A stretch of 64,000 nucleotides of DNA from assembly GCA_029449235.1 (NCBI GenBank), contig JANATG010000004.1, positions 124,001 to 188,000 of the forward strand, read 5' to 3'. How positions within the stretch are numbered: position 1 is the first letter of the stretch; every line of letters begins with the position of its first letter. Source of the stretch: Linnemannia schmuckeri (Eukaryota; Mortierellomycota; Mortierellomycetes; Mortierellales; Mortierellaceae). Shown piece by piece: positions 42,758 to 55,900 of the stretch. The notes beneath the pieces are model-generated. The model was given only the letters and a program-made list of their open reading frames with translations, was not told where the DNA came from and searched no databases. Both the position numbers and the translations under genes were made by a program.

Positions 42758-44827
42758 ATGTCAAACATCAAGAAACCCACGGTCCTCATTGTCGGAGCTG
42801 GTCTAGGTGGTCTCCTCTTGGGAGCACTTCTGGAGAGAGCAGAAATCTCCTATATTATTTTTGAGCGTGCTCTGGTCGTTCGGCCCCTTGGTATTGTTAC
42901 TCCTCTTCTTTACATAACTGCTGCACAGGGTTAAAAAAATGCGAATGCCAGATAGTCCCTTACCGCTATTTGTTCTCTTTTTTTCTGTAGGCTCAGGACT
43001 TATCATTGGGCCTAACTTGATGCCGTTGTTTGAGCAATTGGGAATCATGGAGGAGTTTATTGCCCTGGGCAAGGCGACTACCGAGTGTATCATTAGCCGT
43101 GAGAAGGGAGGACCTCTTTGTACCGTCAGCACTCTCGTCCACAAAGAGTTGTAAGTTTCCAAGTTTACACTGTGAGCAAAGTAAGGAGGAAGAATCGTTA
43201 TTCTTCACCTCATTTTCTAACACAATTCTATTCCTCTACAACGAAAAAAATACAGGACGGGATACTACAACTACAACATTCCACGCGCACTACTTTACGA
43301 CCTCCTCCTCAAACTAGTCCCACCTCACAAGATCCACTTCGGAGAACGAGTCATATCAATCGCAGAAACGGAAAAAAAAGTCAGGATCCACACCTCCAAA
43401 CGGGACATCTACGACCAAAAGGAGCGAACTTACGAGGGAGAAATCCTTGTGGGAGCTGATGGGGCATACAGTACAGTCCGTCAGCAGTTGTATGAGCGAT
43501 TGAAGAAGGAGGGCAAGTTGCCGTTGACGGATCAAGAAGATTTGCCCTTTCATAGTACTTGTCTTGTGGGACAGACGAGGCCGATTGATATGGATGTGTT
43601 CCCAGAGTTCCAGCAGCCGTTATGTCCTTTTTACAACACCATGGCAGCCAACGAGCCCTTTACCGTAAGTGTCTTGGGGATTTCAGAGTCTTGCGTTTTT
43701 TTTGTTGATCGAGAAAAAAACAGCACATGCAAGCAGGTACTCTAACACACATTCCTTGGCTTCGCCTATGAAAACATAGTGGATTATCGGGGCAACAGCC
43801 CAGAAAACAATAACATGGATGGTGATTCACAACCTGGATTCTGTCTCGAGTAAAGCCGCAGAACAGGAACGAGCATGGAACGGCGAGAACTCGGAGTGGG
43901 GTCCTGTCGCGGCCAAGGCGATGATCGAACAGACCCGGCATTACCCGTTGCCGATCGGAACCAAGAAGATGACGATGGGGGATATCTATGATTCGACGCC
44001 CAAGGAGTTGATCTCGAAAGTTATGTTGGAGGAGAAGGTGTTCGAGACTTGGTATTCCGGAAGGACAGTCTTGTTGGGTGATGGTAAATTTGGTTACTCT
44101 TAGGTGGAAAAAATGGAGGGAAGAGGAGGAAGTGTGTGTGTGAAGAAGGGAGGTGAGAAAGGATCGGCATTGATATTAACGGTGCTCTTCTTTATTGCTC
44201 TTTGTTTTTTCGTTAAATGTTAGCGTGTCATAAGCTGAACCCTTCCGGTGCTCACGGTATGTCCTAATTGAGCAAGACAACGCGGGAGGATATTGCTTTA
44301 TTCGGGCAGATCGGGCATGAGAGAGACAGAGACGTCTATTTTTTGCTCACATGCATAGTACTTCTTTGCCACTGACCTCTTTTTTCTCTTCATTCTCTTT
44401 CTTTCCTTTTTCTTTTCTTTTTTCCTTTCATCTAGGCGCGGTGACATCAATGCACGATGCACTTGCACTAGCCAACCTGATCTACGCCCTCCCCTCCAAT
44501 CCAACCTCTAGTGATATCACCCAAGCCTTCTCAGAGTACCAAACAGAGCGGATCCCCCATGTCATGGAGTCCTTTGAGAACAGTCAACTACTCTCCAAAT
44601 TCATGAACAGGAACATTACGGGTTGGGTAGCATTCTTTTTGATGAAAGGTCTACCGGGATGGGTGTTCAGGATCACCAAGCGCAAGATGGTTCAGAATCG
44701 ACCAACGGCTGGATGGTTGCAGGAGATTGACGTTAGGGGTACAGTGGCGCCGGATGTGTCGCCGAGTACTGAGAAGGCTAGAGCTGTGTTTTGGAAACGC
44801 CACCAGGAAGGTGGTATTTCTCGTTGA
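42758..44827 (+). CDS. FAD-dependent monooxygenase 1
   Basis: Group A flavoprotein hydroxylase type (PF01494-like), expected to use FAD and NAD(P)H to hydroxylate a small, probably aromatic or polyketide-like substrate. Exons: 42758-42890, 42991-43150, 43256-43664, 43780-44083, 44224-44256, 44436-44827, giving 476 residues. N-terminal Rossmann motif VLIVGAGLGGLLLGALLE (GxGxxG); middle motif GEILVGADGAYSTVRQQLY (DG motif); FAD ribityl motif GRTVLLGDACHKLNP assembled across the exon 4/5 junction. A 12-residue insertion (near 43395) versus the neighbours enlarges exon 3. The C-terminal ~130 residues include KKxxF-type basic helices common to the family here. Substrate not deducible. Confidence 0.88.
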
Positions 44828-45056
44828 GTAAATGATGGATGAATGGTTGTTAAGGAACCTTTCCAATCAGATATGTGTGCCTGAGACTGAGTATGAAAAA
44901 GGGGGGAAACTGATAGCGATGACTGGTGATGGGTGATGGTGATGGTGATGGTGATATGCTCTATGCGCTTGATACCCAGGTGACTGTTGGTCAGTGGCTG
45001 CAGATAGCGCCAAGTGGATGCTTGCCTGCAGCTGGTTGAATGGTCTCCTGTAAAAT

Positions 45057-45093
<37 letters not shown>

Positions 45094-45415
45094 CTGAGAG
45101 CTGTAGCTTACCAGAATAACACATACACCATCCTGTTATTTGCATGTGCGCGGCACATAATTCTTTTTTTTTTTTTCTCTTTTAGTTTTGTTGTGCACGT
45201 TGCACAATCGAAAAACAAAACAAGAATGGCTGGAAAATATTTGCGAGTATCGATTCTCTCTCTATCGAAGAAAAGAAAAAGTGGGCATCTCTTTCCTCCC
45301 ATCTCTCTTTTCTCATTTCTGTCATCATCCAAATTCACAATCCCTCGTTCTTTCATCCTCATTTTCCTCATTTCCTACCATCACAACTTAACATTCACCA
45401 AAAAAGAGAAAAGAA
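44828..45415. other. Intergenic with microsatellites
   Basis: GGTGAT repeats at about 44923-44955 and a (CT)16 tract at 45058-45089. Leader of monooxygenase 2 at the right end. No gene seen. Confidence 0.7.
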
Positions 45416-47506
45416 ATGTCCGCGGAATCGAAACCAACTATTCTTATTGTCGGAGCTGGTCTGGGCGGTGTTATGCTGGGCGCACTTTTGGAAAAGGCGG
45501 ATATCCCTTACCTTATCGTTGAGCGTGCCACTACCGTCAAGCCCCTTGGTAATGCAGCAGCCATACATACACCCTCCCGTGTACTTCTCGTGCATACCTC
45601 TTTCCACTTAATCTTTTATTTCTCAAACCAAGCGATAGCAGCACGCTAAACGCACAGAACTAACCAACTCATCCCTCTTTTTGTTATATGCAGGTTCAGC
45701 GTTGGCTGTGGGCCCTTCGATGGTACCAGTTTTTGAGCAACTGGGCATCGATAAGGAATACATTGCCCTTGGAAAGCGAGCTCGCTATTCGATGTTCATC
45801 AAAGAGAACCAGGAAGAGTTGCTTGCCCTCGACTACAGCTCCATGGATGAATTGTACGTTCGTTGTCCCTTTTCTTACCTTTTCTTCGTCTGTCAGACTT
45901 CCTCTATGTGTTTTGTTTATCGCAACATGGTTTTTTTGTGTTAGTTTGCTCAATGCTCATGCATCAACCTTGGTCAAGTGAGCGCCTTCATCCCTAAAGC
46001 CTGTAATCTGTACCCAACCCTTCCTTCCTCATTTTCCTCGTTCTCGATCTCTTCTCTCTTTCGCAGTATGGGATATCCTGGGTTCATTGTTTCTCGTCCA
46101 GCGTTCTATGACCTCCTCCTGAAACAAATCCCCGCCTACAAGGTCCATTTCGGAAAACGGGTCGATACCATCGTTGAAACAAACGACAAGGTCAAGGCTC
46201 ACACCTCCACCGGAGAACTCTTTCAAGGCGACATTCTTGTCGGAGCTGATGGTGCATACAGTAGTGTCCGAAAGGGACTCTATGAAAGACTGAAGAAGGA
46301 AGGGCATTTGCCACAGTCGGACCAGGAGGATTTGCCATTCAAGTGCACTTGTCTTGTGGGACAAACTGAGCCGCTGGATTTGGAGGTGTACCCACAGTTG
46401 AAGGATCCTAATTACCCGTTCTATACTACCATTGGTGACGACAAGAAGTACATCGTACGTGGTCTTGACGGTTGACCTATGACGAGAAAAAGAAAGACAT
46501 TGACCGACGTGTGACTTTGTGAAAACATGAACGAAAGTTCTGGAACTACCCTTCCTTTGTCTATCTCCAATTTGCCCTATTAGTGGTCTCTCTTTCCAAC
46601 AGCAGGTTCAAAGATAAGCTGGATGTTAGTCGAGCAGCTCGATGCGTACACAAGCAGGTCCGTTGAGGAAGAACGCACAACCAAGAATGCTGAGAATGTC
46701 GAGTGGGGACCCAATGCTGCCCAGTCCATGATGGACAAGACACGTGGATTTCCGATCCATTTTGGAAATGGCAAACAGACGCTTGCGGAAATGTATGACA
46801 AGACACCCAAGGATTTGATCTCCAAGGTTTCGTTAGAGGAAAAGATCTTTGAGACGTGGTCTGGTGGACGTACCGTTCTTTTGGGCGATGGTAGGCTTTT
46901 TTTTCACTTGTGTTATATAGTAACAATTGTGGAAGGAGAAAGTGTGGCGTCAGTACTGAATTTTATGTATTTTTCGGAACATTTAGCCTGCCACAAGTTG
47001 AACCCTGCAGGAGGACAAGGTACAGTTCGCGTCATATGCTTCCCAAGGCTACGAGCATTGGCATCTCAAGTAGCAATTACCCGTCTAAAATCTTTTGTTC
47101 TTTTGTTCATGGATGGCTATTAGGAGCGTTCACGGCGATGCAGGATGCGATGACGCTCGCAAATCTCTTCTACGCCATGCCATCCAACACCCTGCCCGAG
47201 ATCCAAACCGTCTTTTCCGAATATCGCGCAGAACGCTACCCAGCCGCCGTCGAGGCCTTCAACGCCAGTCAAACCCTTTCGATGCTGACCGGTAAGAATT
47301 TTGGTAGCAAGGTGGCCTTGTTTGTGGCACAGAACCTGCCCAATTTCTTGTGGAGGTTGTTTGTGAAGAAGATGGTTGTTTCTAGATCGACGATGGGCTT
47401 TTTGAAGGAGATTGAGCCCAGAGGTACGGTGTCCCCGTTCGAGTCGGCGAGTGCTGTCAAGGCGAGGGGTGTTTACTATCAGCGTAAAGGGTCTCTTGCC
47501 GCTTGA
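45416..47506 (+). CDS. FAD-dependent monooxygenase 2
   Basis: Paralogue of monooxygenase 1 with the same exon plan: 45416-45548, 45694-45853, 46067-46454, 46584-46890, 46987-47019, 47124-47506, giving 467 residues. Motifs: ILIVGAGLGGVMLGALLE, GDILVGADGAYSSVR and GRTVLLGDACHKLNPAGGQG. All introns are GT-AG and the 33-nt exon 5 is conserved. Its last exons and 3' flank were copied to 24395-25060 (-). Directly beyond its end (about 47580) the F-box segment R begins, so the normal downstream neighbour has been disrupted. Confidence 0.9.
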
Positions 47507-47584
47507 AGAAAGGGGTGTTTGACTTTGGTAAACAAAATAACGGTCGATGTGAGCTGAAATAAACTGTGTGCAGCAAATACTGTA

Positions 47585-49385
47585 CATGGAAGTCACGAGA
47601 CACGGTGTTAGCCATACCTAGCGAACACGAAGAGCTCTTATACAAAAGCACTAGTCATTGCCAGGCTCAGCAACGAAGTCTGAGCAGAGTCTATTAGCTG
47701 CAGGTATCAAAATGGACAAGAGTTACGTTAGGTAATAACAACAAATATGGCTGGATTAAAACATATTACGGAAGACAATGTACAATGGCGATACTAATCA
47801 TCGCCACGATTAGCAAGGAAGATCGTCTGTATCGTACGGGCTAAAAATGTCATGAGAGCAGCACAAGGTGAAAAATGCAATGGGTTAGTTAACTGAGTGC
47901 ATCACAAGGCATTAGCTATTGCCGCAGCCAGCAAGAGGATCAGTTTGTTTCTTACAGGCTAAGAATGGCAAGAGAGCAGCACAAGGTAAAAACGACAGCT
48001 GGTTAACAAACTGAGTGCATAGCAAGGCATTAGTCTTTGCCACCACCAGCAACGCATAAAGAAAAGAAAGAATAACAAAGCAACAGAAAAGGAAAAGAAG
48101 GAAAGGGAATGGGGGGAAACAACAAAATATGGCAGCCAGATGTGCGTTTTTGGTTTGTTGACAAGAGCAGCGATACCTTGGGCAGTGCGAACAGCGATGT
48201 TATGATTGCGGACCTGATTCGTGGATTCATAGGGGGGAGGGGTAGTTGATGTGTCGTCAGAACAGATGGAAGGGCAATGGATGTTACTTTAGCTATGGAA
48301 AGAAGTCGGTAAGGACCTTTCTTCGTTATGCTTCGACTATTGAGATCTTCCGCGTCGCGAATCCCTCGTTCAACAGCGTCAAGCTCCACCGGTGTCTTTA
48401 CTCGGCTCCCAAGCTCACGATTTTTGGTAACTTCACGGAGGGACGTGAGGGGGCACGGTGGGGCAACAGCTACCCTTGTTTACATACGGTGGATGTTGTT
48501 GATGGAACTGGGCTTGCACCTCACTTGAAAGATATTGTTGTGCAGTGGGAGGAATACCGCGGTCGTATATTATATCTATCAGCGACGGCAAGCCAGAAAG
48601 CGCCTTCGTTCTGAGAGACAGTCCACACTTCCCGATCAGTCACCCGAAAGACCTCTAGAGCGCTATAGGTCGTCAGAACCGTTTAGATGATGCTCGCGAC
48701 ATGGGTTCGGGGGGTTAGCTCAGCTTATCGAAGTGTCAATGAATGTCGCACCAAAACAGCAATCGTTCGCTCCGTGTCTAGGCCAGCGACATAGCAGCAA
48801 TGAAGACTCCCTAGTCGAGCCGGAAGAAGGACCTCCATAATCCTCACCAAGCACTCAGAACACCCTTGTGGGAAAGAACGATCCGAGACTAGAGGACACA
48901 GCTCGCCCAACGACTCGAGGAAAGACTTGATACTGTGGACAAAACTGCCGAAATATGGCACTTCGGGAGTCTCGAAAACAGGACATCGTTCCAAGAACGA
49001 CTTGGTGATCGGTAATGCCTCGAAACGAGTCATTGCAGGGAGGGAGTGCCTCTTGAGGCAGCGTAGCGGCCCTGTTCGCAGAACCAGGGATCCTTGGTCA
49101 AGGTTCCAATCTCCCGCCACTGTATCAATATACAGAGCCGGTTTTATGTCTATTGCCATCAATTGCAAGTTCACATCCACCAAAAATCCCGGACAGCTGA
49201 AGAAGAGAGTCTGGAGTGCTTGACGATTATGCGACAAGTTTGTCTGTGCCTCTTAGCGCAAATTCCTGAGTTGAGTCAGCTGTGAGAACGTCCTGCATAG
49301 ATCCCGAACCGGTCGAAGAGACCTTAGGTTTAGCTATGTACACTCCAGATGGGTCAAGTCGCACTGTTGAGTCGAGCTAGCCATA
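47585..49385. repeat. Segmental repeat R, copy 2 (inverted)
   Basis: Reverse-complement partner of 25650-27480. Left junction after the monooxygenase 2 flank at TGTACATGGAAG; right junction at CCATAGATTCC. Just beyond the right junction is a severed monooxygenase tail. It contains the tandem repeat (47640-48060) and F-box-family 3' sequence on the minus strand. Confidence 0.85.
48600..49385 (-). pseudogene. F-box family 3' part (broken copy)
   Basis: Minus-strand frame 49237-48725 encodes 170 residues matching the downstream part of the F-box gene at 25138 (e.g. MTRFEALPITKSFLERCP, SFLESLGELCPLVSDRSF). The frame is longer than in copy 1 because some stops differ, but no F-box or start region is present: the repeat ends before it. 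Confidence 0.7.
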
Positions 49386-49483
49386 GATTCCAAAAAGTAT
49401 ATGAACAGAGAACTCACAGGAACGATTGCTCTCTTTCTGTTGAAGCATTGGCACGGTTCCTTTAAAAGTCATTCTGGGAAAGT

Positions 49484-49621
49484 ATGGTTCTTCAACATCC
49501 TCAGGTTGGGTTTCTGGACAAAGATGGGAATAAGGGTGCGATGGTAGTTGTGTATATGTCTCCCGATACGGAGAAAGCGAGGGCTGTTTACAGGAAGCGA
49601 CAGGGTGTTGCTCTCTTGTGA
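49484..49621 (+). pseudogene. FAD-monooxygenase C-terminal tail (severed)
   Basis: Encodes the end of a family member (HPQVGFLDKDGNKGAM, SPDTEKARAVYRKRQGVALL and a stop), aligning with the ends of the neighbouring monooxygenases. Nothing upstream matches the rest of the gene; repeat R ends about 100 bp before it. Confidence 0.85.
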
Positions 49622-49949
49622 GCTGGCGCATGTCTGTTTATGGGGCTGTTTTTCGATTTGCTGCATGTATCCCATGCCAATTGGAAGAGGCAAGGAAAAT
49701 AAAGAATGGCGCACTAAATGAATGTAACGCAATCATTGAACACCAACACCTTGGTCGCTTCGACAAACAACAAACAACAAGCAGCAACAAAAAGAAATGA
49801 GAGCAGACACAAACATATGGACTCAAAACCATTCCCTTCTACTTCTCTTCTCTCATCTGAATTTCTTTTTTCTCCATCCTTTTTCATCAGACATCACTTC
49901 CATCAGACATCTCTTCACTCTCATTCCTTTTCTTTGAATCCTGCCAAAT
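49622..49949. other. Intergenic; leader of monooxygenase 3
   Basis: No gene seen. CT-rich before the start codon. Confidence 0.5.
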
Positions 49950-51891
49950 ATGTCAAATAGCAACAACACACAAGTCAAACCCACCGTAGTCATCGTAGGA
50001 GCTGGTCTAGGCGGCATTATGCTCGGAGCGCTCCTCGAAAAATGCTCAGTCCCGTATGTCATTCTGGAACGTGCCTCCACAGTTAAGCCCTTAGGTACTT
50101 CATACACGCACACGCACCTTGTGCAGACAGTACACGTCCTCTGTTTTTCTCTTTCAGGAATAACCGTACTGACACAAAGTTCTCTCACAAAAATAAACTA
50201 GGCGCGGCGATTTCAGTTGGGTGTGGTCTTGTCCCTGCATTCCAGCAACTTAGTATCTTTGACAGGCTAGAGTCCCTCGCCAATCGCTCTCTCCACTCTT
50301 TGATCCTGAGGGAGCCCAAGGAACTTTTGTTGACCCTGGACTACACCGCCATTGAGGGCTTGTAAGTTCCTCGCTTGTTCCCTGAAAGTGCAAGCGCTGA
50401 CCGAAAAAAGAGAGGGGACTAGAAGGGGGAACGAAGCGCTTAATTTTAGGTTTCTCTCTCTGTTTTCGTAGTGGCGGACACCAACCTTTTATTCTCTCTC
50501 GCCATTTGCTCTATGATCTCTTGCTCAACCTCATTCCCTCACAGAAGATTCACTTCAACAAGCGCGTCCAGACTATCTCCGAGAAGAACAACAGAGTCTT
50601 TGTCAACTCCACGGATGAATCTGTCTATGAAGGAGATATCCTTGTTGGAGCTGACGGCGCCTACAGCACGGTCCGTCAGCAGTTGTACGAGCGATTAAAG
50701 TTGGAGGGCAACTTGCCGGTGTCGGATGAGGAGGACTTGCCTTTCAGCTGTACTTGTCTTGTTGGGGAAACTAAGCCCTTGGATGCGACACAGTTTCCAG
50801 AGCTGAACAACGTTGACCAGCCCTTTGCTACCACTTTGGGCAAGGACCTACCTTACTCTGTAAGTGTTTCCGAACAACATCAGATCATTTTTTCCGCGTT
50901 GTGCTTTCATTTTTACTAGTCTAAGACTCTAACAACGCTTTTCGCTCTTTACTTTCTTTTCTTTTCTTACATGAATGAACAAAAGTGGGTCCTCTTCACA
51001 ACTACCAGGGGGACGATCTCATATATGGTCGTGGAACATTTGTCAAGCAAGATAAGCAGGGCAGCAGAGGATTTGAAATCAAGAAATGGTGAGAACTCAG
51101 AGTGGGGCCCCAATGTTGCCCAGGCGATGTGCGACCTAACCCGCGATTTTCCTATTCCTTTCGGTGCTGGAGATTTTACTCTGGGAGACTTGTATGAGCA
51201 GACCCCCAAGGAGCTGATCTCGAAGGTGTCACTCGAGGAGAAGGTGTTTGAGACCTGGTTCGCTGGTCGCACTGTTCTTTTGGGAGACGGTAAGATGCAT
51301 GATTGTTGATGGTGGATCGACATGGGCTTGCTTGTGAAGACGTTGTGCTGATGATTCATTGTTTGCGTTGTTGGGTGTCGAAATAGCCTGTCACAAGTTC
51401 CTCCCTGCTGCAGGTCAAGGTAACCATAGATGATTGTAGTCGGATTCATGGGGAGACAATGATATGCTCTCTGTTCCCTGTTACTCACCATAATTTTTCT
51501 CATAGGTGCTTTGACGTCGATGCATGATGCGATTGCGTTGGCAAATCAGATCTATGCATTACCCTCCAGTACCAACGAGGCGATCGAGGTTAGCTTCAAG
51601 GAGTACCAGGACGAGCGCATGCCTCCTGCTATCGACGCGTGCAACAGCAGTAAGGCCATGGCCAAGGGTATGGAGCGAGGGATTGGAGGTTGGATTGCGT
51701 TCCAAGTATCTAAGTATATGTCCCTGTGGATGTGGAATAACTTTGTTCTCAAGCCTGGATGTATTCACAGGCCACAGATTGGGTTCCTGGAGCAGGTGAA
51801 GATCAAAGGGAGTGTTGTTCCTGCTGTTTCGCCTAGTTGTGAGAAGGCCAGGGAAATCTTTGAGAAGCGAGCGGGGACTGTTCTTGTCTGA
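49950..51891 (+). CDS. FAD-dependent monooxygenase 3
   Basis: Third tandem paralogue. Exons: 49950-50094, 50202-50361, 50472-50859, 50986-51289, 51387-51419, 51506-51891, giving 471 residues. Motifs: VVIVGAGLGGIMLGALLE, GDILVGADGAYSTVRQQLY and GRTVLLGDACHKFLPAAGQG. Exon lengths 2-5 (160, 388, 304 and 33 nt) equal those of monooxygenases 2 and 4 within a codon, showing descent from one ancestor. The second exon is the most divergent part (FDRLESLANRSLHSLIL), which in this fold contributes to substrate and cofactor positioning, so substrate differences among paralogues are likely. Confidence 0.9.
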
Positions 51892-52946
51892 TGAGGACTG
51901 GGACATGGTTTTCTGATAATAATAAAGAGATCGACACTTTTTTTTTTCCTCAGCGAAGAGCACTCAGTACCTGGTAAGGCGAAGTAAAGTAGTAACATTA
52001 TACACACTGAGAGCACATGTGTAAAATAAAGCAACAAACAACTCCAGTTGCTGTCTCTCAAGTAGAGACGTGTTCGATGATGGTGCTGATTTGAAAAATG
52101 CAACCTCCGAAGTGATAGAACTTGGACTGATGAGCATGTTGGCATCCGTTGTGGAGATAATTCTTGATTACCTCGGCCAACATTGTTTCTAAGCCACGGC
52201 TTGAAAACCAACTGGGACAATTTTTTCCGACTGCACACGACTCGAAATGATCACCGTCTTAGTAAGAGGTAAAGGAAAAACCACCCTTGACTCTACTTTC
52301 TCTTCCACTCATTCCTATCTAATCATTCATACACACTTTCTACGTTCTAGGTCTGACTATTTGTTATAGAAGGATGCTCCAAAGGAACCAAAAAGAAGGT
52401 AGAATAGGAACCGACATGATCTATTGTTTTGTTGCCTTTTATCAAAACTGTCTTTCAGTAGTACGAAATAACTGCTCCTGTTTTTTTTGGTACTGAATCT
52501 GGATGATTGCCCATGAATATGATTAACCAATTGCTTAGCTCTCAATCACCTCCTCTTTCTTTGGCCATTTTTTTGTAGCCGTCTTTTTCTGGGACCAGGG
52601 ATTGCTTAACAATGGGTAAACATGTGATCGCTAGTTGTCTTTACTGCTTTCCTTTTTTTTTTTTTTTTTTTTTTTTTTGAATGGAAGCAATTGATGATTC
52701 GATTTTCGCGTTGGGCCAAGCAATGGTACTGGAGCAGAGTAAGGTATGCGGGTTAAGGAATGGAATAGAAGAGGGTCATCAGAGTAGTGTAGTACCGATC
52801 GCTTTATTTGCTGCAAGCTGCTAATCAGTCAAGGCCCCTCTAACCCCGACGATTCAATGAAAAGGATTTAAAGGGATTTCTTTTGTTATTTATGAAATAG
52901 TACTTTGACTTCTGCAATGTATTACTAACAACTGCCCACCACAGAA
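51892..52946. other. Intergenic; poly-T at 52653-52678
   Basis: Convergent 3' flanks of monooxygenase 3 and the NACHT gene. No gene recognised; one T run. Confidence 0.5.
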
Positions 52947-55900
52947 CTACTCTGCTTCTACTTCATCTTCCTCCTCCTCCTCTTCCGATGAAAAGGGATC
53001 GTTAGAGCAACCAATTGCTACTATTTGATTTACCGGCTCTTCATCCTCCGACTCCGACACCGATGAATAGGGATCGTTGGAGCTAGCAATAAATACTACT
53101 CCACTTCCCGCGAACAAGTCGCTAGGAAAAAGACTTACAAACGCTTTTTTTTCTTCAATAACTCCAGAATTATCGACAGCACCACGGTGAAGCAGCAGTT
53201 TCCGATTGACTGCATCAAGACCAACAATACCGTCGATTCTCATACCGGACGCGCAAAGCATGCCAACGTTGGATCCCCAGACAAAGTCGGCAGACACTTC
53301 ACTACCATCGCTACCCTCCGAGATCCGCCAAACACGAACAGACCTATCACGACTACCAGTGACAAACTCCAGCGGGACAACCGGATTCCATGCAATAGAC
53401 TTGATCGGGTCAAGAGATCCCTCGACGACCGAAACATGGCTCCAGGCGTCCGTATCACTCGACTGGCGACGGCAGAGATGAACTGTTGTACCCACGTACA
53501 CCCCAAAGGCGATCCACGTTGCACAGGGTGAATAGGCAATACAGGAAACACCGTGAGTGTCGACTTCCAGTGTGAAGTGAGGCATCTCCGACTGCAAGTC
53601 CCAAAAGAATATAGTCCCCTTGCCGTCGCCAATTGCAAGCTCTTGGCCGTTTGGTGAGTAGGCTAAAGCAGTCGCCATCTCTTCTCCCACCGTTGTTGTC
53701 TTGAAAAGTGTCCTTGTTTGGGCGTCGTAAACATTGACCGTACCATATACATCGCTGGCCGCAAGCTTTAGTCCTGTTGGCGAGAATGTTACAGAAGAGA
53801 CTCCAAAACTTCCGCATTCGATCGTGGCCAGAACGTGCCCTCGCTCAATATTCTTCAGGTCCCACAGCCGAATGGTCTTGTCCGCACCCCTAGACGCGAT
53901 CAACTGACCACATGGCGAATATGTCAATCCCAACACATTGCTGGTGTGTCCTATAAGAACAGGCCCCTGTCTGCCGGTCTGAAGGCTCCACAATCGAATA
54001 GTCCCATTGTTGTAGCCGGTTGCCATCTGATCAAAGTCTGGCGAGAATGCGAATGAGCCTATGGAAGTAGCGGCGGGAAGGAAGCCGCTGGATTCTGTAG
54101 CTCCTGTCAAAGCGTTCCACTCCCGAACGGTTTTGTCCTGGCCACCGGACCAGATAGTCTCCCCAGTAGGCAGGTATGCAACTGTCATCACTCCGCTGGT
54201 ATGCCCATACTGTCCAGTGCTAGATCCATCTGAGTTCACGTCCCATAGGCGAACCTTTCTGAAAATGTCTGCTGATGCGAGATGTTGACCGTCTGGCGAG
54301 AAAGAAACATCGAAGAACGGACCAGTACTACTGAACACGGCAGTAAGAGTGCCTGCTGATGAGTCCCAAACTCTAACTGTACAGTCATAGCTGGCTGAAG
54401 CAATCCTTTGACCATCGGAGGAAAACGTGACCCTGGTGACCATACCAATGTGACCAAGCATTACGGGACCTGCCGATCCAGAGGCGGTATCCCACAGCTG
54501 CAAACTGCCATTCAGATGGCCACATACGATCTGGTAACCTTCTGGCGAAATGTCGAGACATGTGGCATATCTACCGTCCCGCTCCCAAACGCTTCCTAGC
54601 GCTCCTGTCTCTGTATCCCAGAATCGAAATGTATCATCCAAACTGCACGTGACCAGCTGCTGCCCATCTGGGGTGAACCTGACTGTATAGACACTACTCG
54701 TATGGCCTTTCAACACAAACAGCGCCTCTCCAGTCATCGAGTCCCATATTCGCACCGTCTTGTCCTTGCTGGCTGATGCGACTTTCTTTCCACAAGGAGA
54801 AAACACTACAGACATCACACTGTCCGCATGTCCGTCTATGACAATAGGAAGGCCTCCGCCGCTGTAATCCCGTAATTGCATTGTGTTCTCCGTATGTCCT
54901 CTTATGATAATAAGAGGGCGATCGCTGCTGCAATCCCATACTCGTACTGTGTTGTCCTCACTACCAGATACTAATCGCTGGCTATCGGGTGAAAACGCCA
55001 AAGAATTGATGGCGTCGTCATGTCCCATTCGCGAGATGATCTTTTCCCAGGTTCGAGTATCGTATAACATAAGGTCTCCAGATTTCAAACCAACTGCGAG
55101 CATACTCCTTTGAGGAGAATAGCAGCACGCCAAGACACCGTCGGTATGCTCCAGGTAAGGCAGCTCCCCGAACCGAACGCCCTCCATGCGCGCATTGCTG
55201 AAATCCGCGTTTCGTAGCCAGCTCATCCCAAGATTGACGCCCGTGAGGTCGGCTCCTTGGAACTGCGCCGAATCGAACTGCCCACCAGAAAGGTCGGCTC
55301 CTGGAATCCGAATACCTCGGAAATCGTGTCGACAAAAGGTCACGTCAGCTTTGACCAGGATGGTGATAGAGTTGGCTGCTGCCATCGTCAAGGAGGCGTC
55401 CGACTTGGAGCTTTCGATGACATTAAAGAGTTGAGCCTTAAAACTCGGGTTCTCCTGTGCTCGCTCGCTTAGAAACTGTACGACGGAAGACTCGATGACA
55501 AGGTTGCGCGTAAATAAAGGACATTCAGGATCAAGCAATCGGACATCGAGAAAGTCGAAGTTGGGCTGCGGATAAAGTTCATCATCAGGCTCAAGACTCT
55601 TGGAGCCAACAACAGCGCACGAAAAGAAATACTCCAACATCGACCGGTGGAGAAACTGATAGTAGCTACCGGAGCGGGTCAATGGTGAAGCCTCTCGCAA
55701 CAGTCGGACTTCCGGATCTGGACCAAAGAACTCGACCCTCCACGTCGTCTTGTCCTTGAGATGGACATACCTAACAATAGGCTTTCCATTCTGGTGCTTA
55801 TACATTGCCGATGCCAGCCTCGTAGAGTAGTCCACGCCCATCGCCGTAAAGCCCGCCTCTTCAAGTTGTTCCAATATGTCATAATCCTCCTTGGACAAGG

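Noticed and set aside
44867..45145. Repeats in 44923-45089 considered as a CRISPR or minisatellite gene
   Set aside because: They are simple GGTGAT and CT microsatellites without spacers, and this is a eukaryotic genome.
48705..48780. GGGGGGTTAGCTCAGC resembling a tRNA 5' end
   Set aside because: No anticodon or T arm follows at the right spacing, and the sequence lies within the F-box repeat segment.
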